64,000 nucleotides of DNA from Salinisphaera sp. LB1. GTDB taxonomy: Bacteria; Pseudomonadota; Gammaproteobacteria; Nevskiales; Salinisphaeraceae. The translations under genes were made by a program, and so were the position numbers. How positions within the stretch are numbered: the first letter of the stretch is position 1; every line of letters starts with the position of its first letter. The notes beneath the pieces are model-generated. The model saw only the letters and a program-made list of their open reading frames with translations. It was not told where the DNA came from and did not search any database. The stretch spans positions 3,974,501 to 4,038,500 of the forward strand of contig NZ_CP029488.1 in the NCBI RefSeq assembly GCF_003177035.1. The letters run 5' to 3'. Shown here piece by piece: positions 34,775 through 44,442 of the stretch.

Positions 34775-35974
34775 TCAGTCGACCCGACGGCGGTCGAGCT
34801 GCGCGGCAAGTTGCGACTCGAACGTATCCGCATCGAGCTGTTCGCCGACCGCGCGGATCAATAGTTCACATTGCGTCTCCGGCGCCAGACCGGCGGTCGG
34901 CTGATCGCGGTCCAGATTGGTGGGAAAACCATAGCCCTCGGCCGTAGCCTTGGCGGTGCGCACGACCGTATCGCGCTCGCCCTGGCGTTCGCGCCGGCAG
35001 AGCTCGGCATAGATCGCGCGGCACATCCGCGCCCGGTCCAGGCTGCCCATCGCCCGCCCGAAAGCGGAGGAAATCTGGAGCAGGTTCGCCATCCGGCGGA
35101 TATCGGCCGAGCGATTGCTGCCGGCGGCATGAAACAACGCGGGATTGAAGAACACCGCATCGCCCGCCGCCAACGGCAGCTGTACGTGATGCTCGCTAAA
35201 GTAGCGCTGGAATTCGGGGCGGCCGGTGGCAAGAAAACCCAACTCATAGCGCTGGGAATACGGCAGATACAGCGTCGGCCCACTCTCCACGGGCATGTCG
35301 CAGTGCGCGACCGCGCCCTGGAGCGTCAGCTGCGAGGCAAAGCGATGGATATGCGCGGGGAAGCGTTCCGCCTGCTCGGTCGACATGAAGCCAAGATGAT
35401 AATCGCGGTGCGCGCTCTGGGCGTCGCCACCCGGGTTCACCACGTTCAGATCGGAAGTGACCTGATACATCGGCCCGAGCCAGGCCTCGCTGATCAGCTC
35501 AATGACCGGGTTGGCGTAGTAGTCGACATAAGCCGCGGGGTCGCGCTCGGCCAGCTTCTGCTGCACCCGCCAAACGCGATCATTGGCCCCCGGCTTGGCG
35601 AAATGGTCGCCGCCGGCCACGCCGGCCTTACGCTGTTCCGCGATCATTTCATGAAAACGCGCAGTGGCCCCGCCGAGCGCGTAATCATCAAACGCACCGC
35701 TGAATACTACAATGCCCGGCCCCTCGAGCATGGCCTCGACCAGCTCGGCCTGCAGATCGGCGCGGGCCTCGGCCGGGAGCGCGTCCACGTGGCGACCGTT
35801 GTAGATCGGTACGTTCTGTTCGATGCGTTCGGCCAACGGATAGTCTTCGGGCCGCGTGGCGCAGTCGAGACTGGCCACGAAATCCTCGAGGTTGCAATCG
35901 TCGGCGTGCAGCCAGACACGGCTGGCTGGAGTGGTATGAGTTGTCGCGTTCTGATTCTTATCGTGGGCCAGCAT
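34775..35974 (-). CDS. Phytanoyl-CoA dioxygenase (PhyH) family oxygenase
   Basis: A 399-residue non-haem iron 2-oxoglutarate-type oxygenase. The iron triad is visible as H189 and D191 (AHRDYHLGF) and H282 (LFHAAGSN), with R288 nearby for the co-substrate. The ATG at 35974 has a strong AGGAGG site, so the longer open frame upstream was not used. The substrate is unknown; its place in an inositol locus makes a sugar-alcohol derivative, such as an O-methyl inositol, a reasonable guess and no more. Confidence 0.88.
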   Translation of the reverse strand: MLAHDKNQNATTHTTPASRVWLHADDCNLEDFVASLDCATRPEDYPLAERIEQNVPIYNGRHVDALPAEARADLQAELVEAMLEGPGIVVFSGAFDDYALGGATARFHEMIAEQRKAGVAGGDHFAKPGANDRVWRVQQKLAERDPAAYVDYYANPVIELISEAWLGPMYQVTSDLNVVNPGGDAQSAHRDYHLGFMSTEQAERFPAHIHRFASQLTLQGAVAHCDMPVESGPTLYLPYSQRYELGFLATGRPEFQRYFSEHHVQLPLAAGDAVFFNPALFHAAGSNRSADIRRMANLLQISSAFGRAMGSLDRARMCRAIYAELCRRERQGERDTVVRTAKATAEGYGFPTNLDRDQPTAGLAPETQCELLIRAVGEQLDADTFESQLAAQLDRRRVD

Positions 35975-36316
35975 GGCGCTCCTCCTGTCGTCGCGGGGAT
36001 CGGATCGATGTCGTGATTCGATTATTTGAGCCGAGCCGGGCCGCGACAACGCGAAAAGCCATCAAAAATACCTCAGGGCGGATAACGGCCGCCCTGATTA
36101 CGGTCGAATCCTCAATTTAACTTTTACGCTCGAGCCGAGCGTCGGATTACGCGACCTAACATATCGACTTGGACCTGTAGCAGCTCGTTCATTTACAGGC
36201 CGCTTATTCCAAGATTATTCATATTTATCAGATATTTTAATAATTAATATCGAGTGAGTCGACGGTCCATAGCATCGGCTGCTACTTTGAAAAATAAATT
36301 ATCTTTTTAAATCTTT

Positions 36317-36522
36317 GAGGGTGTAGACAAAATAACTGCCGGTAATAAAAGCAATATCAGACAGTTACGTAGGTCGGATTAGGTGCTTGCACCGTAATCC
36401 GACAGCCAAGCCTCAAAACCCACGGATTGAGCGTCGGATTACGCGCTGCGCGCTAATCCGACCTACTTTTAAGGCATTGTTTTCCAAGTAGTTAGACAGA
36501 GTAAGGGTTTGTCTACACCCTC
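36317..36522. mobile_element. MITE-like element with 15-bp perfect inverted ends
   Basis: GAGGGTGTAGACAAA at 36317-36331 is matched exactly in inverse by TTTGTCTACACCCTC at 36508-36522. TTT borders both ends and could be a short target duplication. Inside are two GTCGGATTA palindromes (36368-36407 and 36430-36466). It is 206 bases long and has no coding capacity. The right half (AAGGCATTGTTTT to AAGGGTTTGT) recurs in degenerate form at 59454-59505. The rest of 35975-36590 is AT-rich with no gene. Confidence 0.7.
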
Positions 36523-36590
36523 TTTGCCATCTATGCAATCTGCGAATAAAACAAAGAAAAACCGCATGGGAGAAATGTGCCGCGATCGTC

Positions 36591-37373
36591 TCAGCGTTTC
36601 ATCTCGTGTTCGAGCGCATCAAGCCCGGCGCCACCGGCCATCTGGAAAATCAGATCGTCCAGCGATAGATCCTTGCGCGGCGCATCCAGGTCCATCTCGC
36701 CTCGGCTCAACACGATGAAGTGGTCGCCAACCAGATAGGCATGGTGGGGATTATGAGTGATGAAGATTACGCCCACGCCGTGTTCTCGCGCGGCGGAGGC
36801 AATGTACTTGAGTACAAGCCCCGACTGATGCACGCCGAGCGCCGCGGTGGGTTCGTCGAGTATCAGCACACGCGCCCCAAAGTGAATCGCGCGGGCGATG
36901 GCCACTACCTGCTTCTGGCCGCCGGACAGCGTGCCGACGTGCTGTTCCAGATCCTCCAGCTCGATGCCCATCTTGCGCAGGGCCTCGTCGGTTTCGGACC
37001 ACATGGTGTCGCGGTCCATGCGCGTGAACGGCCAGACCCCATTGGTGATTTCCGAGCCGAGGAAGAAATTGCGCCAGACCGGCATCAGCGGCACCAGGGC
37101 CAGGTTCTGGTAGACCGCCGCGATGCCCAGATCCAGCGCCTCGCGCGGCGAGGTGAACTTCATCGGCTTGCCGTCGACCCGGTACTCGCCCGAGGAATGC
37201 TCGGTAAGCCCGGCGATCACGCTGATCAACGTCGACTTCCCCGCGCCATTGTCGCCGAGAATGCAGGTGACTTCGCCCTGCTTGACCTTGAAGCTGACGT
37301 CGGACAACGCATGCACGTTGCCGTAGTTCTTGCCGACGCCTTCAAGTTCGATGATGGCAGTTTCGTCGGTCAT
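36591..37373 (-). CDS. Sugar ABC transporter ATPase (inositol importer type)
   Basis: A 260-residue single-domain ATPase with Walker A GDNGAGKST (40-48), signature LSGGQKQVVAIARAI and Walker B VLILDEPTAALG. Having one ATPase domain instead of the two usual in ribose-type systems is typical of FrcA/IatA-like importers. It is the last gene of the binding protein-permease-ATPase operon; its start follows the permease stop by 4 bases. It corresponds in role to Caulobacter IatA. Confidence 0.9.
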   Translation of the reverse strand: MTDETAIIELEGVGKNYGNVHALSDVSFKVKQGEVTCILGDNGAGKSTLISVIAGLTEHSSGEYRVDGKPMKFTSPREALDLGIAAVYQNLALVPLMPVWRNFFLGSEITNGVWPFTRMDRDTMWSETDEALRKMGIELEDLEQHVGTLSGGQKQVVAIARAIHFGARVLILDEPTAALGVHQSGLVLKYIASAAREHGVGVIFITHNPHHAYLVGDHFIVLSRGEMDLDAPRKDLSLDDLIFQMAGGAGLDALEHEMKR

Positions 37374-37377
37374 TTCA

Positions 37378-38466
37378 TTACCCCTGCGATGCGCGAACGC
37401 GGATCCACGTATTGACCACGGTGGCCATCAGCAGCATCGCGCCCACGAAAAACATGAACCAGTCGGAATCCCAGCCGGCATAGATCACGCCTTCCGTGGT
37501 CATGCCGAAGATAAACGCGCCCAGTGCGGAGCCCACTGCCGAGCCGTAGCCGCCGGTAAGCAGACATCCCCCCACCACCGAGGCCGCGATATACAGCAGT
37601 TCGTTGCCGACGCCGGCACCGGATTGCACGGTGTTGTAGGCGAACAGCATGTGCATCGCCAGGAACCACACGCAGAAACCCACGCCCATGAACAGGGCGA
37701 TTTTCATTGCACGAACCGGCACGCCCACCGCCCTGGCGGCATCGGGATCACCGCCGACGGCGAAGATCCAGTTGCCGACCTTCGTACGTAACAGCAACCA
37801 GGTTGCGATCAGCACCAGAAGAATCCAGTAAACGATGGCGATACTGAGATCGAAATCGCCGATCGGGATGTCCGAGGCGAACACGGCGTGGGCCGAGGCA
37901 AAGCCGGGCATGGAACTGATGTCGCCGGTCGCGACCCCGCCAGTGATCAGCTTGGTGAGCGCGATGTTCAGCCCCTGCAGCATGAGGAATGTCGACAGGG
38001 TCACCAGAAAACTATGCAGCTTGGTCTTGATCAGCAACCAGCCATTCAACGCCCCGAGCGCCAGCGAGAACACTAAGGCAAAGGCCACGCCGGTCCAGAT
38101 ATTGCCGCCGATCTGGGTGGCGAACATCGAAGCGGCCAATGAGGAACTGATGACTGCCACGCCAGCGGTCAGATCGAACTCGCCGCCGATCATCAACAGC
38201 GACACGCCCACTGCGGGAATACCGAGAATGGCCGCCTGGTAGAGCACCGTCGAGAACGCCGGCATGGTGCGAAACGGGGGCGCCACGATGCAGAACAATA
38301 CAAACACCAGGATGGCACCGCCGAGCGCCCCAGCCTCGGGCCGCTTGAGGACCTTTTTCCAGACCGGGTCCCTGGAAATGCGTTGTTTGGTCTTCTTGGG
38401 GGGAGCGCTGGCATCGTCGAGCGTCGAAGCGCCGCGCACTGCGTCGTCGTCCATGGTAGCTGCCAT
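37378..38466 (-). CDS. Sugar ABC transporter permease (inositol importer type)
   Basis: A 362-residue RbsC-type permease with about ten hydrophobic segments. Typical stretches are GIPAVGVSLLMIGGEFDLTAGV, HSFLVTLSTFLMLQGLNIA, GGDPDAARAVGVPV and ASVVGGCLLTGGYGSAVGSALGA. The first ~55 residues are a charged cytoplasmic extension. The ATG at 38466 has a GGAGGA site 7 bases upstream. It lies between the binding protein and ATPase genes. Confidence 0.92.
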   Translation of the reverse strand: MAATMDDDAVRGASTLDDASAPPKKTKQRISRDPVWKKVLKRPEAGALGGAILVFVLFCIVAPPFRTMPAFSTVLYQAAILGIPAVGVSLLMIGGEFDLTAGVAVISSSLAASMFATQIGGNIWTGVAFALVFSLALGALNGWLLIKTKLHSFLVTLSTFLMLQGLNIALTKLITGGVATGDISSMPGFASAHAVFASDIPIGDFDLSIAIVYWILLVLIATWLLLRTKVGNWIFAVGGDPDAARAVGVPVRAMKIALFMGVGFCVWFLAMHMLFAYNTVQSGAGVGNELLYIAASVVGGCLLTGGYGSAVGSALGAFIFGMTTEGVIYAGWDSDWFMFFVGAMLLMATVVNTWIRVRASQG

Positions 38467-38530
38467 AGGTTGATCCTCCGAGTGCAGCCCGGCAGCCGCA
38501 GCCGCCGGGCTCACGAGTCTTGCGCGCGGC

Positions 38531-39505
38531 TTATCGCGTACCGCGTTTGACGTACTTCATGACCTTGTCGATGTTGTCCTGGGTCACGAAGGCCGGCCCG
38601 GTGAGCACGGCATTGCCGCCGCCGAGCGTGTCGCCATTGGTGAGATTCAGATACAACAGGTCGACCGCTTCATAACCCTGCAGCCACGGCTGCTGGTCGA
38701 CCGCCCATTTCACCTTGCCTTCCTTGACCAGTTTCGCGGTACGCGGGTTGAGGTCGAAGGTCACGACACTGGCCTTGCTGTGCGCCTTCCTGGCCGCATC
38801 CACCGCGACCGGGGCAAACGGCGCACCCAGGGTGACCACGGTATCGATCTGCGGGTCCTGCATGAGCTTGGCCATGATGCGCGAACGCGCCTTGCTCATG
38901 TCGTAGCCTTCCAGATACAGCGTTTCCGACTTGCCCTTGAAGGTATCGGCGACGCCCTTGCAGCGAGCCGCGAGTTGTACCGCGCCCTGCTGCTGATTCA
39001 CGCAGAGCTCGTTCTTGGCCCCCTCTTTGTTCAGGCGCTTGCCGATGGCCTGGCCGGCCAGCGTTTCATCCTGGCCCACATACATGGGAATGCCCATCGA
39101 CTTCCAGGTGGAAAAGCCGGAATTCACGCCGACCACCGGGATACCGTCCTTCAGCGCCTGCTGGACCAGCGGCTTCATCGCGTCGGGGAAAGCGAGAGTG
39201 AGCGCAATACCGTCGACGTGCTGGGTGATCACGTTCTGAAGCTTCGCGGCCTGCTTGTCCGGCGAGTCGCCATGCAGATAGATCAGATCGACATTGTCCT
39301 TCTTCGCCGCCGCGGTGGCGCCCTTGCGCACCAGATCCCAGAACGTGTCGCCGGCTTGAGCGTGAGTGATAAGCGCTATCTTGTACTGCTTGGCATGGCT
39401 GTCCGCCGCCCATGCCGTGGCCGCGCTACCCACCGCGGCGAGCCCGAGTACCAGAGCGGCCGCAATCAGGCGTGTACGCCCCCGGCCATTGGTGAACAAT
39501 CGCAT
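38531..39505 (-). CDS. Periplasmic sugar-binding protein (inositol importer type)
   Basis: A 324-residue RbsB-type protein. The signal peptide is RLIAAALVLGLAAVGSAATAWA with a probable cut after residue 33. The mature domain starts YKIALITHAQAGDTFWDLVRKGA, the ribose-binding fold, and keeps DGIALTLAFPDAM and VVTFDLNPRT. Caulobacter IbpA is the best-known relative of this type in an inositol operon. First gene of the importer operon. Confidence 0.92.
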   Translation of the reverse strand: MRLFTNGRGRTRLIAAALVLGLAAVGSAATAWAADSHAKQYKIALITHAQAGDTFWDLVRKGATAAAKKDNVDLIYLHGDSPDKQAAKLQNVITQHVDGIALTLAFPDAMKPLVQQALKDGIPVVGVNSGFSTWKSMGIPMYVGQDETLAGQAIGKRLNKEGAKNELCVNQQQGAVQLAARCKGVADTFKGKSETLYLEGYDMSKARSRIMAKLMQDPQIDTVVTLGAPFAPVAVDAARKAHSKASVVTFDLNPRTAKLVKEGKVKWAVDQQPWLQGYEAVDLLYLNLTNGDTLGGGNAVLTGPAFVTQDNIDKVMKYVKRGTR

Positions 39506-40010
39506 ATCGGATCTCCTCCTTCGTGCTGCTTTTTTGGTCTTGATGCGACGCCAACGGCAGAAATCGATGACGTGCTACTGATCGAGCGCGGCCACATCGA
39601 CGATGAGGCATCTGCCCTTGCCCATGACAATGATGGAACGTATATATCGCCGCAACTATTTTTGAAATTTTTAGGCTAATCCATTGGTCGAATGAAAGCC
39701 GGTGCGCGCGACGAATCGAACAAACCGCTCTTTGTTCAATACCCTACGGCGCATTCAAGAAATGAGGAGACGCTGCGAACGAATACGAACCCACGCCCCG
39801 CGGCCGCCCGATTTGGCGATGCGAGAGGCAAGGCGGGATATACGCGCAAATTCGAGCGCTTTCCGAAAGACCGAACACGGGCAACGGCAGCGTCGCGTTC
39901 TGGGACAGGGTCTTCGAGCTGTCGGCTCTGCAACATCGCCGGTGCCACGGGCGCCGCTCACCCGAGAATCACTGGCGACGGCGATGCGTCGAAACGATCC
40001 GGCCTACGGC
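39506..40010. other. 505-base interval upstream of the inositol importer operon
   Basis: The near part (39640-39680) is AT-rich (CTATTTTTGAAATTTTTAGG) and probably holds the importer promoter. The distal part (39760-40010) is GC-rich. No gene, RNA or known repeat is seen. Confidence 0.5.
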
Positions 40011-41426
40011 TCAGGCAAACCGACGACGTATCTGGCTTTCGAACGCTTCCAGCGATTTGCCGCGTGTTTCAGGCACCATCGCGACGGTGAAGATCAGCCC
40101 GAGGATCGAAATACCCGAGAAGATGAAGAATGTGGGACCGACGCCCAGGGCCGCCACCACCGGCGGAAAACCGAACGCCACGAGCGCATTGGCCAACCAA
40201 AGCACGAACACGCAAATGCCCATGGCGAGGCTTCGAATCTTCAGTGGGAAAATCTCCGAAAGCATCAACCACACCAATGGCCCCAGCGTGCCCTGCATGC
40301 AAAACACGAATGCCACTACGAAGACCAGTACCAGATACGGTTTGATCGCCACAGCCGGCATGAACATCGCCGATAGCCCGACGAGCACGTGGAACAATGC
40401 GATCAGGGCGAAGCCGCCGATCAGCATCGTGCGCCGGTCGAGCTTGTTGATCAGCAGAATGCCGACGGTGATGCCGAGCACACTGAACAGGCCGTTGAGC
40501 GTATTGGCAACCACAGCCCCGTTGTTTGAAAAACCGGAACTCTCCAGCAGCTGCGTGCCGTAATACATGATCGCGTTGATGCCGGTAAATTGCTGGAATA
40601 TACCGAGCACGGCACCGATGAGGATCAGGCGCCGAACCCACGGCACGGTGAGATCCGACCACTGCCCACACCGACTTTTCTGCTCGTGTTCAACCAGCGA
40701 ATCGACTTCGGCGATCTCGGCCTCGGCGCGCTCCGGCGAGCGGATTTGCTTGAGCACGTCGAGCGCGTCGTCGCGCCGGTTCTGCTCGCTCAGCCAGCGC
40801 GGGCTTTCCGGCACACGCAGCATGCCGATCAACAGCGCGAACGCCGGCAACACGCCGATCACGAGCATGTAACGCCAGATACCGGGGTAATCGCCCCATA
40901 CCGTCATGATCACGGCGTTGATGATGAAAGCCGCGAACTGGCCCGAGACGATCATGATTTCGTTGCGCGTCACCAGGCTGCCCCGTCTTTCGGTCGGCGC
41001 CACTTCGGCGAGATACACCGGAACAGTGGTAGACGCACCGCCCACCGCCAGCCCGAGAACGAATCGGGATACCGACAGCACCTGCCAGCTGGGTGAAATG
41101 GCCTCACCGACCGTACCGACGATGAAAACACCCGACAGCATGAGAATGGTGTATCGCCGGCCGGATACATCCGAAATCTTGCCGCCAATGGCGGCGCCGA
41201 GGGCGGCACCGAAGATCAGAATGCTCACGGCAAAACCCTGGGTCAGCGGCGTAAGGCCCAGATCGATTTTCATCGGGTTCACGGCGCCATTGATCACGCC
41301 GGTGTCGTAACCGAACAACAGCCCGCCGAACGTCGCGATGAATGCGATCGTTCCCAATTTGCGGGTGTGAGATCCCGGCTGGTTCAAAGCAGCGGTCACC
41401 TGAGCTGAAGACGCTCGAGTATTCAC
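40011..41426 (-). CDS. MFS sugar porter, IolT-like inositol transporter
   Basis: A 471-residue twelve-helix symporter of the sugar porter family. Diagnostic motifs are GGLLFGYDTGVINGA, DVSGRRYTIL, RFVLGLAVGGASTTVPVYLAEVAP, PESPRWL, QQFTGINAIMYYG and VPETRGKSLE. The GTG start at 41426 has GGAGG 7-8 bases upstream; the frame is open for 19 more codons without homology. Given the context it most likely imports myo-inositol with protons. It is divergent from the Gfo/Idh gene at 41823. Confidence 0.9.
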   Translation of the reverse strand: MNTRASSAQVTAALNQPGSHTRKLGTIAFIATFGGLLFGYDTGVINGAVNPMKIDLGLTPLTQGFAVSILIFGAALGAAIGGKISDVSGRRYTILMLSGVFIVGTVGEAISPSWQVLSVSRFVLGLAVGGASTTVPVYLAEVAPTERRGSLVTRNEIMIVSGQFAAFIINAVIMTVWGDYPGIWRYMLVIGVLPAFALLIGMLRVPESPRWLSEQNRRDDALDVLKQIRSPERAEAEIAEVDSLVEHEQKSRCGQWSDLTVPWVRRLILIGAVLGIFQQFTGINAIMYYGTQLLESSGFSNNGAVVANTLNGLFSVLGITVGILLINKLDRRTMLIGGFALIALFHVLVGLSAMFMPAVAIKPYLVLVFVVAFVFCMQGTLGPLVWLMLSEIFPLKIRSLAMGICVFVLWLANALVAFGFPPVVAALGVGPTFFIFSGISILGLIFTVAMVPETRGKSLEAFESQIRRRFA

Positions 41427-41726
41427 GCAAATATCCTCCAAGACGACCCCTAGGGCTGATTCGGGAACGACTGAAAGCGCCATCCGTGCGTGCGAAGTGG
41501 CTGTGCCACAGTCCGGGAGAGCCGAACCACGGCAGCCGAAGCGCGCTGCGTCAGGCTACTTTCGGGCCGCCCGGTATCGACTCCGCCGCGGCCCGGCCCA
41601 TGCGATCGTCGCGCCGACTTGCACACACGCGTGACGACGACAGTCATTGTCGGTATTCAATGCCAATGGAAGCTACTTGGCTCGCCCGCGAATAGTCAAA
41701 CCTTTTATTTCATCATTTTGTCTCAT

Positions 41727-41740
41727 GGAATTTATTTTCC
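41727..41740 (+). promoter_or_regulatory. GGAA-N6-TTCC motif, putative IolR operator
   Basis: GGAATTTATTTTCC lies within ATGGAATTTATTTTCCATA, a near-perfect palindrome. It fits the GGAA-N6-TTCC pattern described for RpiR-type IolR in Sinorhizobium. It sits 83 bases before the ATG at 41823 and could also serve the divergent transporter gene. 57907-57920 has the same core (AGAATTTATTTTCT). Confidence 0.65.
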
Positions 41741-41822
41741 ATACTTGTTTCAATCGGCTCATCTCGAATCCGGAGAGCGCTTTGCGCCGGCTTCCCATAA
41801 GCACAAATCCAGGGATTTCGAT

Positions 41823-42833
41823 ATGAACAAAACACGCATTGGCATTTTCGGCGCCGGATACATCGCCTCGGTTCATGCCGACATTCTCGGCCAGGACGAC
41901 CGGGTCGAACTGGTCGGTGTGGCCGACATGGTCGAAGCCAACGCCACGCGCCTCGCTACTCAGGTCGGCAACGCCCGGACCGGCACAACGCTCGAGGAGC
42001 TGTTCCGCATGGACGTCGACACGGTCTACATCACCACACCGAACACCACTCATGTCGAGCCGGTCGTCGCCGCGCTCGGCGAAGGGCTGAACGTGTTCTG
42101 TGAAAAACCGATGGCGACCGACCTGGCCGGCGGAGAACGCATCCGGGAGGCTGCGCTGGCCTCAACCGGCGTCTACAACCTGGGCATGAATCGTCGGTAT
42201 GCCTATACCCACGACAAGCTCAAGTCGCTGATCGAGACGGGCGATCTCATGCCGTACAGCGCACAGTTCAAGCTCAACCGCGGTGAGCTATTGCGCCCCG
42301 CCTGGACCGCCGACCCGAGCAAGACCGGCGGTTTCCTCTACGAAACGACGATTCACCAGATCGACCTGCTGCAATACCTTTTCGGCTCTATCGCCACGCT
42401 GCGATGCGCGGCCCGCAGCGCCATATCGGACGCCGAGTTCGATGACTTTTCCATGCTATTCACATTCGAATCCGGCGTGGTTGCAACGCTCAGTTCGTCG
42501 GCACATTCAGGCTGGAGCTTCCCGTTCGAGCGCGTCGAGATCTACGGCCGCTACGCCACGGCGGCGACCGAAGAGCTGGAACGCGTGCGCTACGCGCTCG
42601 ATCTCGATCAGACCATCCACAGCGAGGACTACACCCATATCCCCTTCGCGGAGAAAGGCGGTTACGTCAAGGAAGACCGGTTGTTCGTCGACGCGCTGGT
42701 CGACGGGGGCACGCCGCCGGTGGGCATCGACGACGCATGGGCGCTGAATCTGTTGTTGGCCGCGATTTACGAAAGTGCTCGGGAAAACAAGGAGATCGAT
42801 TTCGCCCAGCGCGTCCGCGCGGCCATCGGCTAG
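41823..42833 (+). CDS. Gfo/Idh/MocA family dehydrogenase 1 (inositol dehydrogenase-like)
   Basis: A 336-residue NAD(P)-dependent dehydrogenase. The Rossmann glycines are GAGYIA (10-15), and FCEKPM (93-97) has the catalytic-type EKP Lys. GGFLYETTIHQIDLLQYL gives the substrate-site Asp/His region. The sequence groups it with inositol dehydrogenases, but the exact isomer is unknown. It is the only Gfo/Idh gene here on the plus strand and lies behind a GGAA-N6-TTCC site. The frame is open far upstream without homology. Confidence 0.88.
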   Translation: MNKTRIGIFGAGYIASVHADILGQDDRVELVGVADMVEANATRLATQVGNARTGTTLEELFRMDVDTVYITTPNTTHVEPVVAALGEGLNVFCEKPMATDLAGGERIREAALASTGVYNLGMNRRYAYTHDKLKSLIETGDLMPYSAQFKLNRGELLRPAWTADPSKTGGFLYETTIHQIDLLQYLFGSIATLRCAARSAISDAEFDDFSMLFTFESGVVATLSSSAHSGWSFPFERVEIYGRYATAATEELERVRYALDLDQTIHSEDYTHIPFAEKGGYVKEDRLFVDALVDGGTPPVGIDDAWALNLLLAAIYESARENKEIDFAQRVRAAIG

Positions 42834-42902
42834 TGGGTGTCTTACCGGCCGCTGCCCGCGTGAGGGCCGGTGCTATTCGTTAATTCGGCGCGGGCTTCGA
42901 TC

Positions 42903-42936
42903 CGTCGGATTACGCCGTTGGCTAATTCGACCTACG
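42903..42936. repeat. GTCGGATTA-family palindrome
   Basis: CGTCGGATTACGCC with GGCTAATTCGACCTACG. A partial second copy (CAGGTCGGATTA) is at 43041-43054. Confidence 0.65.
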
Positions 42937-43067
42937 CGAACTATTTTTCGCGGTATGACGCCGTCCTTCGACACCCGTTTCATCTGCCTGAATCCGCGTC
43001 GATTCTGCGGACAAACTTCGTTCAAACACAGACCGATGCCGCAGGTCGGATTAAACCGTGATCCAAC

Positions 43068-43200
43068 GCCCGGCTCGGCAACGCTCATCAATGGCTTCGA
43101 GAATCCGCTGGTGGTGGGCGCCAAAGGCGAAGTTCGAATAGCAATCGTTGCCGTCGGCGATGACGGTGACGAGGTCGTACACATCGACATCACCCGGGTA
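43068..43200 (-). pseudogene. Remnant of a Gfo/Idh dehydrogenase C-terminus
   Basis: On the minus strand this reads VYDLVTVIADGNDCYSNFAF, then GAHHQRILEAIDERC, which lines up with CDLVTGVASPDDCYPNFDFGARNQRILEAIGESC at the end of the dehydrogenase at 45845. The DNA is alike too (GGCTTCGAGAATCCGCTGGT). No matching N-terminal part is nearby, so this is the leftover of a deleted duplicate. The rest of 42834-43268 shows only palindromic repeats. Confidence 0.75.
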
Positions 43201-43268
43201 TCGTGGAAACCGAACCGTATGCCCCACGGCCGCTTTGTTCGCGGGTCAATCCAGCGGCGTCTTCGTAA

Positions 43269-44396
43269 TCAACCGACCACGGTCCACCGGCCGTCCCGAA
43301 CCGAAGCCAGCGCCGCATCGACCACGCGATGCACGTACACGGCGTCGGCGAAGGTCGGCCAAAGCTTGGGCTGTTCGCCCGTGATGGCCGCGATCAGGTC
43401 GCGTACCTCCACCGTCACCGTGTCGTTATAGCCGGTCCCGTGGCCCGGCGCCGGGCAGAAATCGCCGTAGTCGGGATGGCTCGGCCCCATCGGGATGCGC
43501 CGGAAACCCTGGGTGCGGGCGTCGTCGCGGCGCGAATAGAACTGGATCTCGCTCAGCCGTTCCTGATCGAACACGATGGTGCCTTCGGTGCCGGTGACCT
43601 CGTAGGACAGCCCCATCTTGTGACCCGTGCCGACGCGTGAGACATAGAGCGAGCCGGAGACATCGCTTTTGAACCGCACCAGCAGCTCGGCCTGATCGTC
43701 GTTTTCCACCGCGACGCGCTCGCCGGAGTCCGGGGCCGGGCGATGAGCATGCACGATGCGCGTCTCGGCCATGACCTCGCGAATCGGCCCGAGCAGCCAA
43801 TGCGCCATTCCGATGCAATGTGAGCCCAGATCGCCCAGCGCGCCTGCCTCGCCGGCTTCGGCTCGCCGCATGCGCCAATCCATCGGCAAATCCGGATCGG
43901 CCAGGAAATCCTCGACGTGCGCACAGCGAAAGGACACGATCTCACCGAGCGCGCCTTCGTCGATCAACTGGCGGGCGAACTGCGAGGCCGGGGTCTTGGG
44001 ATAATTGAACCCCACCATGCACACCACGCCCGCCTGCTCGGCGGCGACCTGCATGGCCGCAGCTTCCCCGGTATTCGTGGCCAGCGGCTTTTCGCAGAGC
44101 ACGTGCTTGCCATGGGCGATCGCTTCCAGAACCATCTCGCGATGCGGCAGCGGCGCACAAACCGTGACTACGTCGATCGCCGGATCGCGCACCAGTTCGC
44201 GCCAGTCACCGGTATGCCGGGCAAAGCCCAGGCGTTTCGCGGCGCGCGCCGCCGAATCGTCCGAACTGGTTGCGATCATGTCGACCACCGGGCGTGTTTC
44301 GAGCCCAAACACGGCAGCCACCGAATGCAGGGCCAACGCATGCGCCTTGCCCATGAAACCGGCGCCGATCACGCCGAAGTAAAGTTCACGCGACAT
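43269..44396 (-). CDS. Gfo/Idh/MocA family dehydrogenase 2
   Basis: A 375-residue oxidoreductase. The NAD-binding start is GVIGAGFMGKAHALAL, followed by CEKPLATN and GALGDLGSHCIGMAHWLLG. It is close in layout to the dehydrogenase at 45845 (same GFMG..HA start and HPDYGDFCPAPGHGTGYND against the corresponding GGG loop), so the two are probably old duplicates. The ATG at 44396 was chosen by homology. It follows gene 3 by 46 bases on the same strand. Confidence 0.9.
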   Translation of the reverse strand: MSRELYFGVIGAGFMGKAHALALHSVAAVFGLETRPVVDMIATSSDDSAARAAKRLGFARHTGDWRELVRDPAIDVVTVCAPLPHREMVLEAIAHGKHVLCEKPLATNTGEAAAMQVAAEQAGVVCMVGFNYPKTPASQFARQLIDEGALGEIVSFRCAHVEDFLADPDLPMDWRMRRAEAGEAGALGDLGSHCIGMAHWLLGPIREVMAETRIVHAHRPAPDSGERVAVENDDQAELLVRFKSDVSGSLYVSRVGTGHKMGLSYEVTGTEGTIVFDQERLSEIQFYSRRDDARTQGFRRIPMGPSHPDYGDFCPAPGHGTGYNDTVTVEVRDLIAAITGEQPKLWPTFADAVYVHRVVDAALASVRDGRWTVVG

Positions 44397-44442
44397 CGCG
44401 TTTTCCCCTCTTATCGCCGAGCGGCACAGCGCGTCGCCGGCT

